A stretch of 64,000 nt of DNA from Pseudarthrobacter sp. C4D7. GTDB taxonomy: Bacteria; Actinomycetota; Actinomycetes; Actinomycetales; Micrococcaceae. Position 1 is the first letter of the stretch. Each line of letters opens with the position of its first letter. This document shows positions 16,941-26,622 of the stretch, piece after piece. The stretch spans positions 1 through 64,000 of the forward strand of contig NZ_JABFMW010000021.1 of the NCBI RefSeq assembly GCF_013359725.1. Reading direction: 5' to 3'. Both the position numbers and the translations under genes were made by a program. Below the pieces are notes generated by a model, which searched no databases, was not told the origin of the DNA, and saw only the letters and a program-made list of their open reading frames with translations.

Positions 16941-19900
16941 ATGATGGTTCGGGATTCGTGGGCTGGCGTAACTTCGCCGCTCAGCAAGTTTGTTGCGGCT
17001 GAAACACAGAGCGCGGTCAACGCTTACAGGGCCCGTCCTGACCTTGTCCGCGAGCACAGCAACATTGAAGCCGCTATCTCCCAAGGCGGGTACGGCCGAA
17101 AGCAGCTAAACGAACTCATACAAAATGCGGCCGACGCCATCAAAAACGCGGGTGGTCGCATCAAAGTGGTCTTGACGGAGGAAGCGCTTTACTGCGCCAA
17201 CGAGGGGCAGGCCTTTTCGGAGGCGGGCTTTCGGACTCTAATGCTTTCCCACTCATCTGAAAAGCGTGACGATGAGATTGGTCGTTTTGGGTTAGGGTTC
17301 AAGTCGGTTATCCAAATAACCTCCGATCCAAAGATCTACAGCCGGAGCGGCTCCGTCTCGTGGAGCCAGACCCGAAGCCGGGAGCTTCTCCAGGGCCTGT
17401 ACCCGAACCTCGAAACCTACCCGATTCTTCGGCTAGCCACGCCCGTGGACCCGGACATCGCAGCAGCCGACGACGCTGTTCTTGCCGAGCTCTTCCCCTG
17501 GGCCTCTACAGTTGTGAAACTGCCTCTGACAGGTACTGTCTCCTGGCTGTCCGATGAGATTAAGAAATTTCCCGGCGAGTTTCTTCTTTTCTCCGAAAAA
17601 ATTGGAACTCTGGAGTTCGAGGATCGGATCGGCGGATCCGCGCTCATTTGGTCCGCCGTTAGAGAGGGTAACCGAGTAACCCTCAGTGACGGAACCACAA
17701 CAAACGAATGGCGCATTTTCCGGGACAAACATGTCGTCAGCACCCAGGCAGCCGTCGAGGCCGGGAGCATTGTTGCCCGCAAGCAGGTGGATGTCACCTG
17801 GGCGGTCCCCCTGACGGATAATCAGCGCCGAAAGATGGGCCGTTTCTGGAACTACTTCCCCACCCAGCACGAGACCTCGCTTCGCGGCATCGTTAATGCG
17901 GCTTTCAAGATGAACGAAGACCGCCACAGCATGCTTGAGACGCTCTACAACCGGGAAATCCTCACCCGGACACTCCCGCGAATGGTGGCAGGCGCACTAA
18001 ACGACCTCAGAACCCCAGGAGATCCGGCGCTGTTTCTGGATATTCTGCCCTCGCGTGACAAAGAGTCAAGCTCTTGGGCAGATTCCATGATCAACAAACC
18101 GATCTTCGAAATTTTGCCATTTGCGCCTTGCCTGCCCGACAGGTCAGGCATCCTCAGGCTTCCGAATGAAATTAAGGTACAGCCTGCACTAGAAGAAGCA
18201 ACCCGTCTTATCGCTTTGTGGGAGTCCTGGGTCCCTGCGGACCGGCTGTGGTTACACTCGTCTGCTTTGAGACGAGAATTCCAGGTTATGCGGATTCTGA
18301 AGGAATCGAACTTCAAGCGCGCGTCTCTTGAGGAATGGCTGGAAGAGGTTGTTGCCGGCGGCGAGCTGCAGGATTACGAGAATGCGCTTCAATTAGCCGC
18401 CATGATCGACAAGTCCTATGCGGATTACCGACCAGCGATGCGTCGGAGCCATATCGTTCTTATGTCCGACGGCAGCGTTCAAGCCCCGATCACGTCAAGG
18501 GTGTTTCTTCCTATGAGCGCCGACGACGAATCCGAAAACGTTGTCTCCTATGACTTGATGCACCATGGCAACGCAAACGGCTACCTCCGTGCCCTCGACC
18601 TCCAAGCGCAAGACGGCCGAGGCATCGTCAGCCGAGTCGCAAGCGAAGTGGCCCAGAACTACTCCGACGCCGAGCTCGCGCAGTCTCTATGGAGGCTTAC
18701 TCGGTCGCTCGCAGTCCCCGAGAGTCTGGCTGTAATCAACGAGCGAACGGAACCCGCGAAAGTCTTGGTGCGCTGCCGTGATCATCAGTGGCGTCCGCTT
18801 GGCAGCGTTTGGCTCCCTGGCGGACTGTTCGCTCAAAACAGTGTTGGTGATGAGCATCTTGTAGTGGACGACCAGTTCCACGCTAACGACCTCGCCCTCC
18901 TTAAGAACCTCGGAGCGAGGACAGCGCTCGCTGACGCCAAGATGGCACGAGGCGGTGCAACCTACGATCTGTGGAAGCATGCTGAGGCAACCCGCATTGC
19001 CGATGCCTCCCGCACCGGGCCTGCGCCCCTCTCCGAAGCAGGAATACGCTTCACTCAGGCCCTAACGACGGATGGCCTCCACCTTCTCATCGACGCGTCA
19101 GCAACGACTCGTGTGAAGGTAACAAAGACGATTCTCGGGAGGCCGCAGTACCCTTCGAAGGTCGAATTCAGCAGCGGTTTCCGGTCAGCAGAGACGATAG
19201 ATGGACCGGACCTCTGGTGGGTTAAAAGCTACGGCGCTTTCGAAACGCCTCTAGGAAAAGTGGACGCCCAGAAGTGTGTGGGAAAAGTCGACGGGATCCC
19301 CTCCGACTACCTGCCCTTTCCCGGCGAAGAAGAAGCAGCGGCGCTGGGTTTCCCAACCGACCACAGTCGAATCGTGTGGAGCATGGTCCTTTCCCTTGCT
19401 GAGCAGCAGTTGCCCATACAACAGCTGCATGAACTTTATGGGGCACTCGCAGCCCTTGATGTTCGCCCTCCCAAGGAGCTCCTTACACCGCTCAGCGGAG
19501 GACGGAATACCCGCTACCTGACCACGGACGTCGTCCTAGCCTCCGACCTCAAATCCCGGGATTACCTCGTCGAAACAGCCGACGTTTCGGTCCTGTACAC
19601 AGGTCATCCGGAGCTGGATGAGGCTCTCACCGAGAACTGGGGAATCAAACCAGTCACCGTGGAATTCTTTACCTCGGTTCGGGGCATCCCGGTTGAAGGA
19701 GAAGAGCCGACGAGCATCAAATCGCGATTCCCCTACCTCAAACGTGCAGCCAGTAAAGTTGCCGTTCAAACCCTATGCGTTCCCTGCGTCTCCGTGGAAG
19801 AGGTGCAAACGAACAGTTACGACTCGGGATCGGTTGCGACCCCACGAGCCTCATACCTGCAAGATGGCATGCTCTACTACCGCGCTCCTCAAGGCGACCA

Positions 19901-21602
19901 GGCACTCCTGACTACCATTCTCGGTGCCTTCGGAAGCAACCTCTCCTCGGCGCAGGTCATGCAGGCGATGCGACAGCTGAAGAGGGACGATGAGGCTCAG
20001 GCTCGAATCGGACGTGTGAACAAACAAAAAACCGATGCAGGCAAAGTGGCCGAGCTCGTGGGTAGGGAAACTCTCCGTGAATTGATTCCTGAAAGTGTCA
20101 TGAAAATGCTTGCAGCACGGGATCTGGAACTGACCGATGAACGCATGTTCGATATCGTCAGTAATCTCCATGGCAGCAGTTTGCTCAAGGTTCTTAAACC
20201 TGCCCTTGAAGAGGCTGGCATCGAAACGCCTGACCACTTCCGTGGAGGTCGAACGGCTCGGGAGTTTGTGAAGGAACTCGGCTTCTCCCCCGCACTTGCC
20301 GGCGAATCCATCAAGAGAAAACCGGAACGCGAAGAATTTGTCGGACCAGTGGGCCTTAAGCCGTTACACGCCTATCAAGAATCTACAAGCCGGAAGATTT
20401 GCGATCTTCTGGCTCAGCGAACTCCAAATCGGCGCGGTTTAGTGCAGCTTCCGACGGGGGCCGGCAAGACCCGAGTTGCCGTCGAATCAGTGATCAGGGA
20501 TATCGCCTCGACTTCCAAGGACCAACGTCGTCTGGTCCTGTGGATTGCGCAGTCTGACGAGCTATGCGAGCAAGCCATCGAAACCTGGACATACGTTTGG
20601 CAAGCTGCAGGTTCTCCTGGCGAACGGATGGCTGTGAGCAGGCTATGGGGCGGAAACAAAGCCGTCCGTGAGGAGACCAAACTTCACCTGGTCGTCGCGA
20701 CAATTCAGACGCTCTTCAGCATTTACCAAAACCGGCGCCAGATGTACGACTGGATGTCCGATCCGGACCTGGTCATTATTGATGAGGCCCACGGAGCAAC
20801 TACTACGCAGTACACACAGGTTTTAACCTGGTTGGGCCGTTCTTACACTGAGAAGTCGCGATCACTGCTGGGGCTGTCCGCCACGCCGTATCGGGGATCC
20901 AATGAGAAAGAGACAGAACGGCTTGTTGCACGTTTTGGCAGGAATCTCATTGAGCCAGATGAGTTCAATGCGGAAAATGCGCACGAGTACCTGCAAAGCA
21001 TCGAAGTCCTGGCCAGAGTCAACCACGAGGAACTGAAGGGCATCGAACTAAGGCTGAAGGACATGCCTTCCGCTACGGATCAAGAGTCACAAAGCTTGAT
21101 GCTCGAGGCAAGGATCGACCTCCAGCAAGTTGCGGACAGCACGCAGCGTAACGAAGCCATTTTGGATCACATCAAGGCGTCGAAGACGAGTGGGCCAACG
21201 CTCGTCTTTGCCGCCTCGGTGGAACATGCTGAGGCACTTGCGGCTGTCCTGTCGGTGGAAGGCATTCCTGCCGCCGCCATCTCAGGAAAGACCGACCTCG
21301 GCCACAGACGCTCCATTATCGAGGACTTCCGGAATGAAAAGATCCGGGTGCTCACAAACTTCGATGTGCTCACCCAAGGATTTGACGCGCCTAGGGTAGA
21401 TGCTGTCTACGTGTGCCGTCCAACCTTCTCACCGAACAAATACATACAGATGATCGGTCGCGGCCTTCGCGGTCCGCGTAACGGCGGTAGCGAAGAAGTC
21501 TTGATCGTGAACGTCAAGGACAATCTGGACCAGTATGGACACAAATTGGCGTTCACACAGTTCGACTATCTCTGGCGGAACGAGGCAATCAGTGCTGTCT
21601 GA
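16941..21602 (+). CDS. Sacsin-type GHKL ATPase fused to SF2 DEAD/DEAH helicase
   Basis: The 1553-residue protein has an N-terminal HATPase of the sacsin/Nov type: ELIQNAADA near residue 57 (Mg/ATP-binding Asn), ANEGQAFSEAGF, and GRFGLGFKSV near 115. A long middle part without recognised domains follows. The C-terminal 400 residues are an SF2 helicase: LPTGAGKTRVA near 1170, IIDEAHGA near 1280, LSATPYRGS near 1311 and QMIGRGLRGP near 1502. I chose ATG 16941 because GGGGGA sits 8 bases upstream; an ATG at 16923 lacks a ribosome site. Its stop overlaps the next start by 11 bases. Sacsin-like ATPases act as conformational switches in several bacterial defence proteins. Fusion to a helicase suggests ATP-gated DNA sensing and translocation (inference). 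Confidence 0.85.
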   Translation: MMVRDSWAGVTSPLSKFVAAETQSAVNAYRARPDLVREHSNIEAAISQGGYGRKQLNELIQNAADAIKNAGGRIKVVLTEEALYCANEGQAFSEAGFRTLMLSHSSEKRDDEIGRFGLGFKSVIQITSDPKIYSRSGSVSWSQTRSRELLQGLYPNLETYPILRLATPVDPDIAAADDAVLAELFPWASTVVKLPLTGTVSWLSDEIKKFPGEFLLFSEKIGTLEFEDRIGGSALIWSAVREGNRVTLSDGTTTNEWRIFRDKHVVSTQAAVEAGSIVARKQVDVTWAVPLTDNQRRKMGRFWNYFPTQHETSLRGIVNAAFKMNEDRHSMLETLYNREILTRTLPRMVAGALNDLRTPGDPALFLDILPSRDKESSSWADSMINKPIFEILPFAPCLPDRSGILRLPNEIKVQPALEEATRLIALWESWVPADRLWLHSSALRREFQVMRILKESNFKRASLEEWLEEVVAGGELQDYENALQLAAMIDKSYADYRPAMRRSHIVLMSDGSVQAPITSRVFLPMSADDESENVVSYDLMHHGNANGYLRALDLQAQDGRGIVSRVASEVAQNYSDAELAQSLWRLTRSLAVPESLAVINERTEPAKVLVRCRDHQWRPLGSVWLPGGLFAQNSVGDEHLVVDDQFHANDLALLKNLGARTALADAKMARGGATYDLWKHAEATRIADASRTGPAPLSEAGIRFTQALTTDGLHLLIDASATTRVKVTKTILGRPQYPSKVEFSSGFRSAETIDGPDLWWVKSYGAFETPLGKVDAQKCVGKVDGIPSDYLPFPGEEEAAALGFPTDHSRIVWSMVLSLAEQQLPIQQLHELYGALAALDVRPPKELLTPLSGGRNTRYLTTDVVLASDLKSRDYLVETADVSVLYTGHPELDEALTENWGIKPVTVEFFTSVRGIPVEGEEPTSIKSRFPYLKRAASKVAVQTLCVPCVSVEEVQTNSYDSGSVATPRASYLQDGMLYYRAPQGDQALLTTILGAFGSNLSSAQVMQAMRQLKRDDEAQARIGRVNKQKTDAGKVAELVGRETLRELIPESVMKMLAARDLELTDERMFDIVSNLHGSSLLKVLKPALEEAGIETPDHFRGGRTAREFVKELGFSPALAGESIKRKPEREEFVGPVGLKPLHAYQESTSRKICDLLAQRTPNRRGLVQLPTGAGKTRVAVESVIRDIASTSKDQRRLVLWIAQSDELCEQAIETWTYVWQAAGSPGERMAVSRLWGGNKAVREETKLHLVVATIQTLFSIYQNRRQMYDWMSDPDLVIIDEAHGATTTQYTQVLTWLGRSYTEKSRSLLGLSATPYRGSNEKETERLVARFGRNLIEPDEFNAENAHEYLQSIEVLARVNHEELKGIELRLKDMPSATDQESQSLMLEARIDLQQVADSTQRNEAILDHIKASKTSGPTLVFAASVEHAEALAAVLSVEGIPAAAISGKTDLGHRRSIIEDFRNEKIRVLTNFDVLTQGFDAPRVDAVYVCRPTFSPNKYIQMIGRGLRGPRNGGSEEVLIVNVKDNLDQYGHKLAFTQFDYLWRNEAISAV

Positions 21603-23400
21603 AATTGAGCTGGACGAGAGTCAGCGGGCGGTAGCGGAAGCCGAACCAGAGGACAGGCTGTTTGTCACCGCCGCGGCGGGGCAAGGCAAGACCGAAGTGC
21701 TTCTTGCTCGAGTGAAAACACTCGTAGAAGACGGTCTAAACCCGGCAGACGAGATTTTAGTGCTGAGTTTCTCACGAGCCGCCGTCGAAGCAGTACGGAA
21801 ACGTGCTCGGGTGCATGATTTGGATGGCCTGCAGATCAGAACGTTTGACTCCTTTGCCGCGCAAATATCGATCGACATGGGCGAAGATACTCTCGGTGGC
21901 AGCTTCGACGCGCGGATCAGAAAAGCGACGGAGTACATTGCCGGCGGAGAGACGCCCGCCCGGATCTTGCACCTGAAGCACATTCTGGTTGACGAAGCCC
22001 AGGACCTCGTGGGCGATCGTGCTGAACTTGTTCTGGCCTTGCTGTCCGCCCTCGGAGACGACCTTGGCTTTACCGTTCTGGGTGATCCCCTTCAGGGCAT
22101 CTACGACTTCCAGCTGGATGAATCGAAGTCGAAGCTAACGTCGGCAGACCTTATCGACAGACTCGTCAGCGATTACGGCGCCGAGCACTACGCGCTGGCG
22201 AAGCACTACAGGGCGGTCACCGACCGTACCCGGGAGCTCATCTCGGTGGGTGAGGAGATCCGGAGCCTTGGTGAGCTTGATGCTTCGGCTTCCGAAACTG
22301 CGCACGGCCTTCTTGACGACTTCCGAAGGCAGGTGTCTAGCACCTCAGTGCTAAATGAATCCGGGGCATTGTGCCCGAACGACGGCGAGACGACCGCCCT
22401 CCTCTGTTCAACAAACTATGAGGTGCTAATCGCAAGCGAGCTTCTGTGGCAGAACGGCTATCCCCATCTGGTTCGCCGCAAAGCTCAGGACATGAGTGTT
22501 GCGCCCTGGGTGCATCAGGTCTTCAAAGACCTCGAGGATCGAACGTACGATGCGGACGACATCAAGTCACGCCTTACCGCTCTCTTTGGCGACTCAGCGG
22601 CTGACCTATGGCTTGCGCTAAAGACGGCTGAAGGGAATTTCACGGCTTACAACTCCTTGAATGTTCCGCAGCTGAGTCAGCGACTCCGCAGCCGGTCAAT
22701 CCCGTTAACTCTGACGGTGGCAGATGCTGCCAGCCTTATAGTTTCGACTGTCCACAGGGCTAAGGGTTTGGAGTTCACCAACGTCCTGTATCTGCAGCCC
22801 GAGTTTGGATCGCCAGCGGCTGAGCAGAACGAAGCGACTCTCAAGCAGAAGTACGTAGCATTGACTCGCGCGCGGGAAGAAGTCATCTCAACGAAGTTGC
22901 CCACGAAACTCCTGCAGTACGCGGATGGCTCCACGGGACGTTGGCTTGAAAAGGCCTTTGGCAGGAATCGTATGCAGTACACAGCCCGGATGGAGTTCCT
23001 AAACTCGGACATCGACGACGTCTCCCCGTACTACCCCGAAGACGGCGACGCCCAGGCAATCCAGGACAACCTCGTATTGGAGGACCTCTTGGGCCAGGTA
23101 GTTTCTGGCTCCCTACAATCCGAGCCGGAGCCCGGCGAGGTGCCCCGCTACGTATTGACGACCGGTGAAGGCAAGGTTATCGGGCGAACCAGCCCATCTT
23201 TCGCGTACGCACTGAAAAAGAACTTTGCATTCAAGACCTACCGCAGGGACGAGTGGCCCGTAGGGTTTACCGGCGCGCGCGTCACATCCATCGAATGCGC
23301 TACCGGCCACCCTGAAGAGACGAAGCTGACGGGGCTGGGCTCCTCGGGCATGTGGTTGGTCCCCCGGCTGACTGGTTTGATTACGCGGACGAAGAACTAG
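21592..23400 (+). CDS. UvrD/PcrA-like SF1 helicase
   Basis: The 602-residue protein carries SF1A helicase motifs: Walker A AAAGQGKTEVLL near residue 28, SFSRAAVEAVRKRA, Walker B VDEAQD near 132, GDPLQGIYDF near 163, VHRAKGLEF near 387 and ALTRAREEV near 423. It is shorter than UvrD (about 720), lacking most of the 1B/2B insertions, and has an unassigned C-terminal region of about 150 residues. The GTG at 21592 follows GAGG and overlaps the upstream gene by 11 bases, so the two are translationally coupled. UvrD-like helicases accompany nucleases in Gabija and other defence systems. Here it is embedded ahead of drmA, a position not found in standard DISARM. Confidence 0.85.
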   Translation: MLSEIELDESQRAVAEAEPEDRLFVTAAAGQGKTEVLLARVKTLVEDGLNPADEILVLSFSRAAVEAVRKRARVHDLDGLQIRTFDSFAAQISIDMGEDTLGGSFDARIRKATEYIAGGETPARILHLKHILVDEAQDLVGDRAELVLALLSALGDDLGFTVLGDPLQGIYDFQLDESKSKLTSADLIDRLVSDYGAEHYALAKHYRAVTDRTRELISVGEEIRSLGELDASASETAHGLLDDFRRQVSSTSVLNESGALCPNDGETTALLCSTNYEVLIASELLWQNGYPHLVRRKAQDMSVAPWVHQVFKDLEDRTYDADDIKSRLTALFGDSAADLWLALKTAEGNFTAYNSLNVPQLSQRLRSRSIPLTLTVADAASLIVSTVHRAKGLEFTNVLYLQPEFGSPAAEQNEATLKQKYVALTRAREEVISTKLPTKLLQYADGSTGRWLEKAFGRNRMQYTARMEFLNSDIDDVSPYYPEDGDAQAIQDNLVLEDLLGQVVSGSLQSEPEPGEVPRYVLTTGEGKVIGRTSPSFAYALKKNFAFKTYRRDEWPVGFTGARVTSIECATGHPEETKLTGLGSSGMWLVPRLTGLITRTKN

Positions 23401-23409
23401 GAGCAATAA

Positions 23410-26400
23410 GTGTCGAAACTCGATGCCAAGTACGCCTTCCGCCGTGAAATGGTGGACCGCCTCGAAACAGATCTTTATGGACCGGGGTCTGCCGACGAAC
23501 TCATCACGGAACGTCCGCTGGAGCGCTATGTGACGGGAGTACTTTGGCCCGCTGCTGACGATACCTACATCGAAGCCCCTGATGAGCCGGAGTCGGTCGC
23601 TGCAGCGTCAGGGGAGGCCTCTGTGGACAGCTCCGTCGCGAACGCCCGCCTGACTTATCCCAGCAGTGTAGGGGTTACCGTCTCCGTTGATACAAACCGT
23701 TCCACGTCCGTGGCTGTCACCCCAACCGCAGCGCGGTATACGCCAATAGCTACCGTCAGGGAGAGCGGCAGCAAACGGCGTGACACTTTTGATTGGCAGC
23801 GAACCGCCGCTGATCTTCCCGAGATCGAGGTAGATCTTGCTGCATCTGGACCTCAGCGTCACCTGCTTGAAGGCGGCGCCTTGGAGCTGTATGCATTGGT
23901 GCGTGCCCCGGAAGATGCTGTTGTTACCGTCACTGTTGTTCTCCGAAACACGCAGCCCAAGCCGGACCCAAGCGCCGACAAGGATGTGGCGTGCTGGTTC
24001 CAGGCCGGCGTTTCAGTTCACACGTCAGTCCCGGCGCTGGTAGACCGTTCCAAGCTCCGCACCAGCGTCCCGTCCGACTCCGACTTGGCGTCCTCGGAGC
24101 TTCTCTACCGCAACCACATGGTCTTCGGGGCAGGCCACGGGTGCGCAATCGAAGTACAAGACTCCGACGTCGAAGGGCGGCTTTGTCGACGAGTCTCGTC
24201 AACGTTTGTCCCCCGGCAAGACGTCCACAGATCCATGGCTGGAGGCAGTGCCGCCAATCTGTCGCTGCCTTTTATGGCAACAGCACCACGTGACGAAGTT
24301 GTTGCCGAACTCAGCCGCCTCGCTGAGGACTACTCGACCTGGATCGCGGCATCCACTGCATCTGCAACACAGGACGGGCCAGCGTACGTGCCACCCCACC
24401 TGCGCGGAGTCGCGGATGAACACATGAAGCAGGCGGGGATCGCCCACAGTCGCATCAAGGCTGGAATCAGATTGCTCGCCGAGGATGCGAAAGCCTTCGA
24501 GGCTTTCCAGCTCGCGAACAAAGCAATGCACATGCAGCGTTCCCGCCAGGACTGGGTACGAAAAGGAGCCAAGGGCGATTTCAATCTCGGCGAGCAGAGC
24601 TGGCGCCCCTTCCAGATCGCTTTCATCCTCATCAACCTGCCGTCTCTGACGGACGACCAACACGAGGAGAGGGACGTAGCCGATCTCCTCTGGTTTCCCA
24701 CGGGTGGTGGCAAAACCGAAGCATATCTCGGGCTTATCGCCTATCTTCTGCTGCTTCGGCGACTTCGCGATACCAGTGTTCGCGGCGTTGCTGTGATCAT
24801 GCGCTACACGTTGCGACTTCTGACCATCCAACAGTTCGAGCGCGCCGCCATGCTCATCTGCTCGCTGGAATCCGTGCGGCTGGACAACGACAAGCGTCTT
24901 GGAGACGCACCATTCAGCATCGGCCTCTGGGTCGGCGGAGGCGCCACCCCGAACGATATTGCGACTGCGAGGACGAATCTCGGAAAGCTCAGGAACAACC
25001 AGGAAGTCATCGAAGGCAACCCCAAACAGATAGAAGCATGCCCTTGGTGTGGCACCCGACTCACAGTCGACGACTACCAGATCACCAAGGTACCGACAGA
25101 TCGCATGACTGTGACGTGCTCCAATCGCTCTTGCGACTTCGCTGGCGGCCTTCCAGTTCATATAGTCGACACGGACGTCTATAGGGAGCGCCCAGAGCTG
25201 GTGATCGGCACCGTCGACAAGTTCGCCGGCATGTCTTGGCGGGGCGACATTGCTACCCTTTTTGGACGCCTCTCCCCTACTGACCTGGGCCCGGACCTGA
25301 TCATCCAGGATGAGCTACACCTTATTTCCGGACCCCTCGGTTCTACCGTTGGATTGTTCGAAACGGCTGTCGACTTGGCTGCCAGTGGCATCGGGCGTGA
25401 AGGGGGCTCAGAAGCCAGAAAGCCAAAGATCGTTGCCTCCACGGCTACGATTCGAAGGGCACAAGACCAGATTCGCTCCGTCTTCAACCGACAATCCAGC
25501 CTCTTCCCACCCCCGGGTCTTGATCCTGACGACTCCTTCTTTGCCCAGAAGGCTCCCTCCGACCAATTCGGGACACGCCAATACGTTGGAGTGCTCGCGT
25601 CCGGCACCAGTCACGCGACGCTGATGGTCCGCACCTACGCCTCGTTGTTGCACTCGGCCAACATTATCGAGGCGGCAACGGCCGAAGACCGTGACCCCTA
25701 CTGGACGCTAATGGGGTACTTCAACAGTCTCCGTGTTCTTGGCTCCGCTTACCTTCAGGTATACGACGACGTCCGGGCCCGCCTTAATCTACTGGCGAAA
25801 CGCGAAGGCAGGCTGGAGGGGCGTGGAATTCAACTGAGCGAGCTGACAAGCCGCGTTGAAAACCACAAAATTCCAGAGGCGCTCAAGTCCTTGGAGAAGA
25901 GCTTGATGAGTAGCCAGGTCCCTGAAGACGTCGTATTAGCCACGAACATGATCTCAGTTGGCCTGGACGTCGACCGTCTGGGTCTCATGGCAGTCATGGG
26001 ACAGCCGCAATCAAGCGCGGAGTACATTCAAGCGACGAGCCGCGTCGGGCGACAGCACCCGGGCCTGGTAGTCACCATCTTCAACGCAGCGCGCACACGG
26101 GACCGCTCACACTACGAATCGTTCAACGACTTTCATGGAGCTCTGTATCGGGCCGTTGAAGCAACCAGCGCGACGCCTTTTGCAGCCAGATCCAGGGATC
26201 GCGGCCTCCACGCAGTCCTAGTATCCGCATTGAGAATGCTTGTGCCCGACCTCCGGACTAGTGCTGGAAATGTACGGAACGAATCGCAGGTAGTTGACCA
26301 AGTCCTGTCCCTCGTCGGGAATCGAGTCGCGGAAATCGACAAGTGTTTGGACCAAGATGAGGCACCAGCCACGCGCGAAGAGCTAGAGCGACTTCTGAAC

Positions 26401-26622
26401 ATATGGCGGAAAGCAGCCCTCGCTGACGCCGATCTGCCTTACGAGGGCAAGCGGAATTCGCCACGTTCGCTGCTCATCGATTCCAGCAAGGCCCTTGAAG
26501 ACCCTGATTTCGTCTACAGCACAAGTACCATTCCGTGGCCCACACCCCGCAGTATGCGCGACGTTGACGCAGAGACCGCCCTCCGGCCGGCCCCAATGAG
26601 GAAGGATGCCACCCTTGGCTAG
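23410..26622 (+). CDS. drmA: DrmA-like DISARM helicase
   Basis: The 1070-residue protein starts at GTG, 9 bases after the previous stop, with AGGAG upstream. It has an SF2 helicase core interrupted by insertions: Walker A FPTGGGKTEAYL near 430, a zinc-like CPWCG...CSNRSC pair near 543-577, a DELH box (IIQDELHLISGPLGS) near 633, and a helicase C-terminal domain with NMISVGLDVDRLGL and QATSRVGRQHPGL near 876. This layout, with DELH and a following DUF1998 gene, is diagnostic of DISARM DrmA, the helicase that partners DrmB in binding and remodelling DNA. The stop overlaps the drmB start by 17 bases. The N-terminal 300 residues are beta-rich and unassigned. Confidence 0.88.
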   Translation: MSKLDAKYAFRREMVDRLETDLYGPGSADELITERPLERYVTGVLWPAADDTYIEAPDEPESVAAASGEASVDSSVANARLTYPSSVGVTVSVDTNRSTSVAVTPTAARYTPIATVRESGSKRRDTFDWQRTAADLPEIEVDLAASGPQRHLLEGGALELYALVRAPEDAVVTVTVVLRNTQPKPDPSADKDVACWFQAGVSVHTSVPALVDRSKLRTSVPSDSDLASSELLYRNHMVFGAGHGCAIEVQDSDVEGRLCRRVSSTFVPRQDVHRSMAGGSAANLSLPFMATAPRDEVVAELSRLAEDYSTWIAASTASATQDGPAYVPPHLRGVADEHMKQAGIAHSRIKAGIRLLAEDAKAFEAFQLANKAMHMQRSRQDWVRKGAKGDFNLGEQSWRPFQIAFILINLPSLTDDQHEERDVADLLWFPTGGGKTEAYLGLIAYLLLLRRLRDTSVRGVAVIMRYTLRLLTIQQFERAAMLICSLESVRLDNDKRLGDAPFSIGLWVGGGATPNDIATARTNLGKLRNNQEVIEGNPKQIEACPWCGTRLTVDDYQITKVPTDRMTVTCSNRSCDFAGGLPVHIVDTDVYRERPELVIGTVDKFAGMSWRGDIATLFGRLSPTDLGPDLIIQDELHLISGPLGSTVGLFETAVDLAASGIGREGGSEARKPKIVASTATIRRAQDQIRSVFNRQSSLFPPPGLDPDDSFFAQKAPSDQFGTRQYVGVLASGTSHATLMVRTYASLLHSANIIEAATAEDRDPYWTLMGYFNSLRVLGSAYLQVYDDVRARLNLLAKREGRLEGRGIQLSELTSRVENHKIPEALKSLEKSLMSSQVPEDVVLATNMISVGLDVDRLGLMAVMGQPQSSAEYIQATSRVGRQHPGLVVTIFNAARTRDRSHYESFNDFHGALYRAVEATSATPFAARSRDRGLHAVLVSALRMLVPDLRTSAGNVRNESQVVDQVLSLVGNRVAEIDKCLDQDEAPATREELERLLNIWRKAALADADLPYEGKRNSPRSLLIDSSKALEDPDFVYSTSTIPWPTPRSMRDVDAETALRPAPMRKDATLG

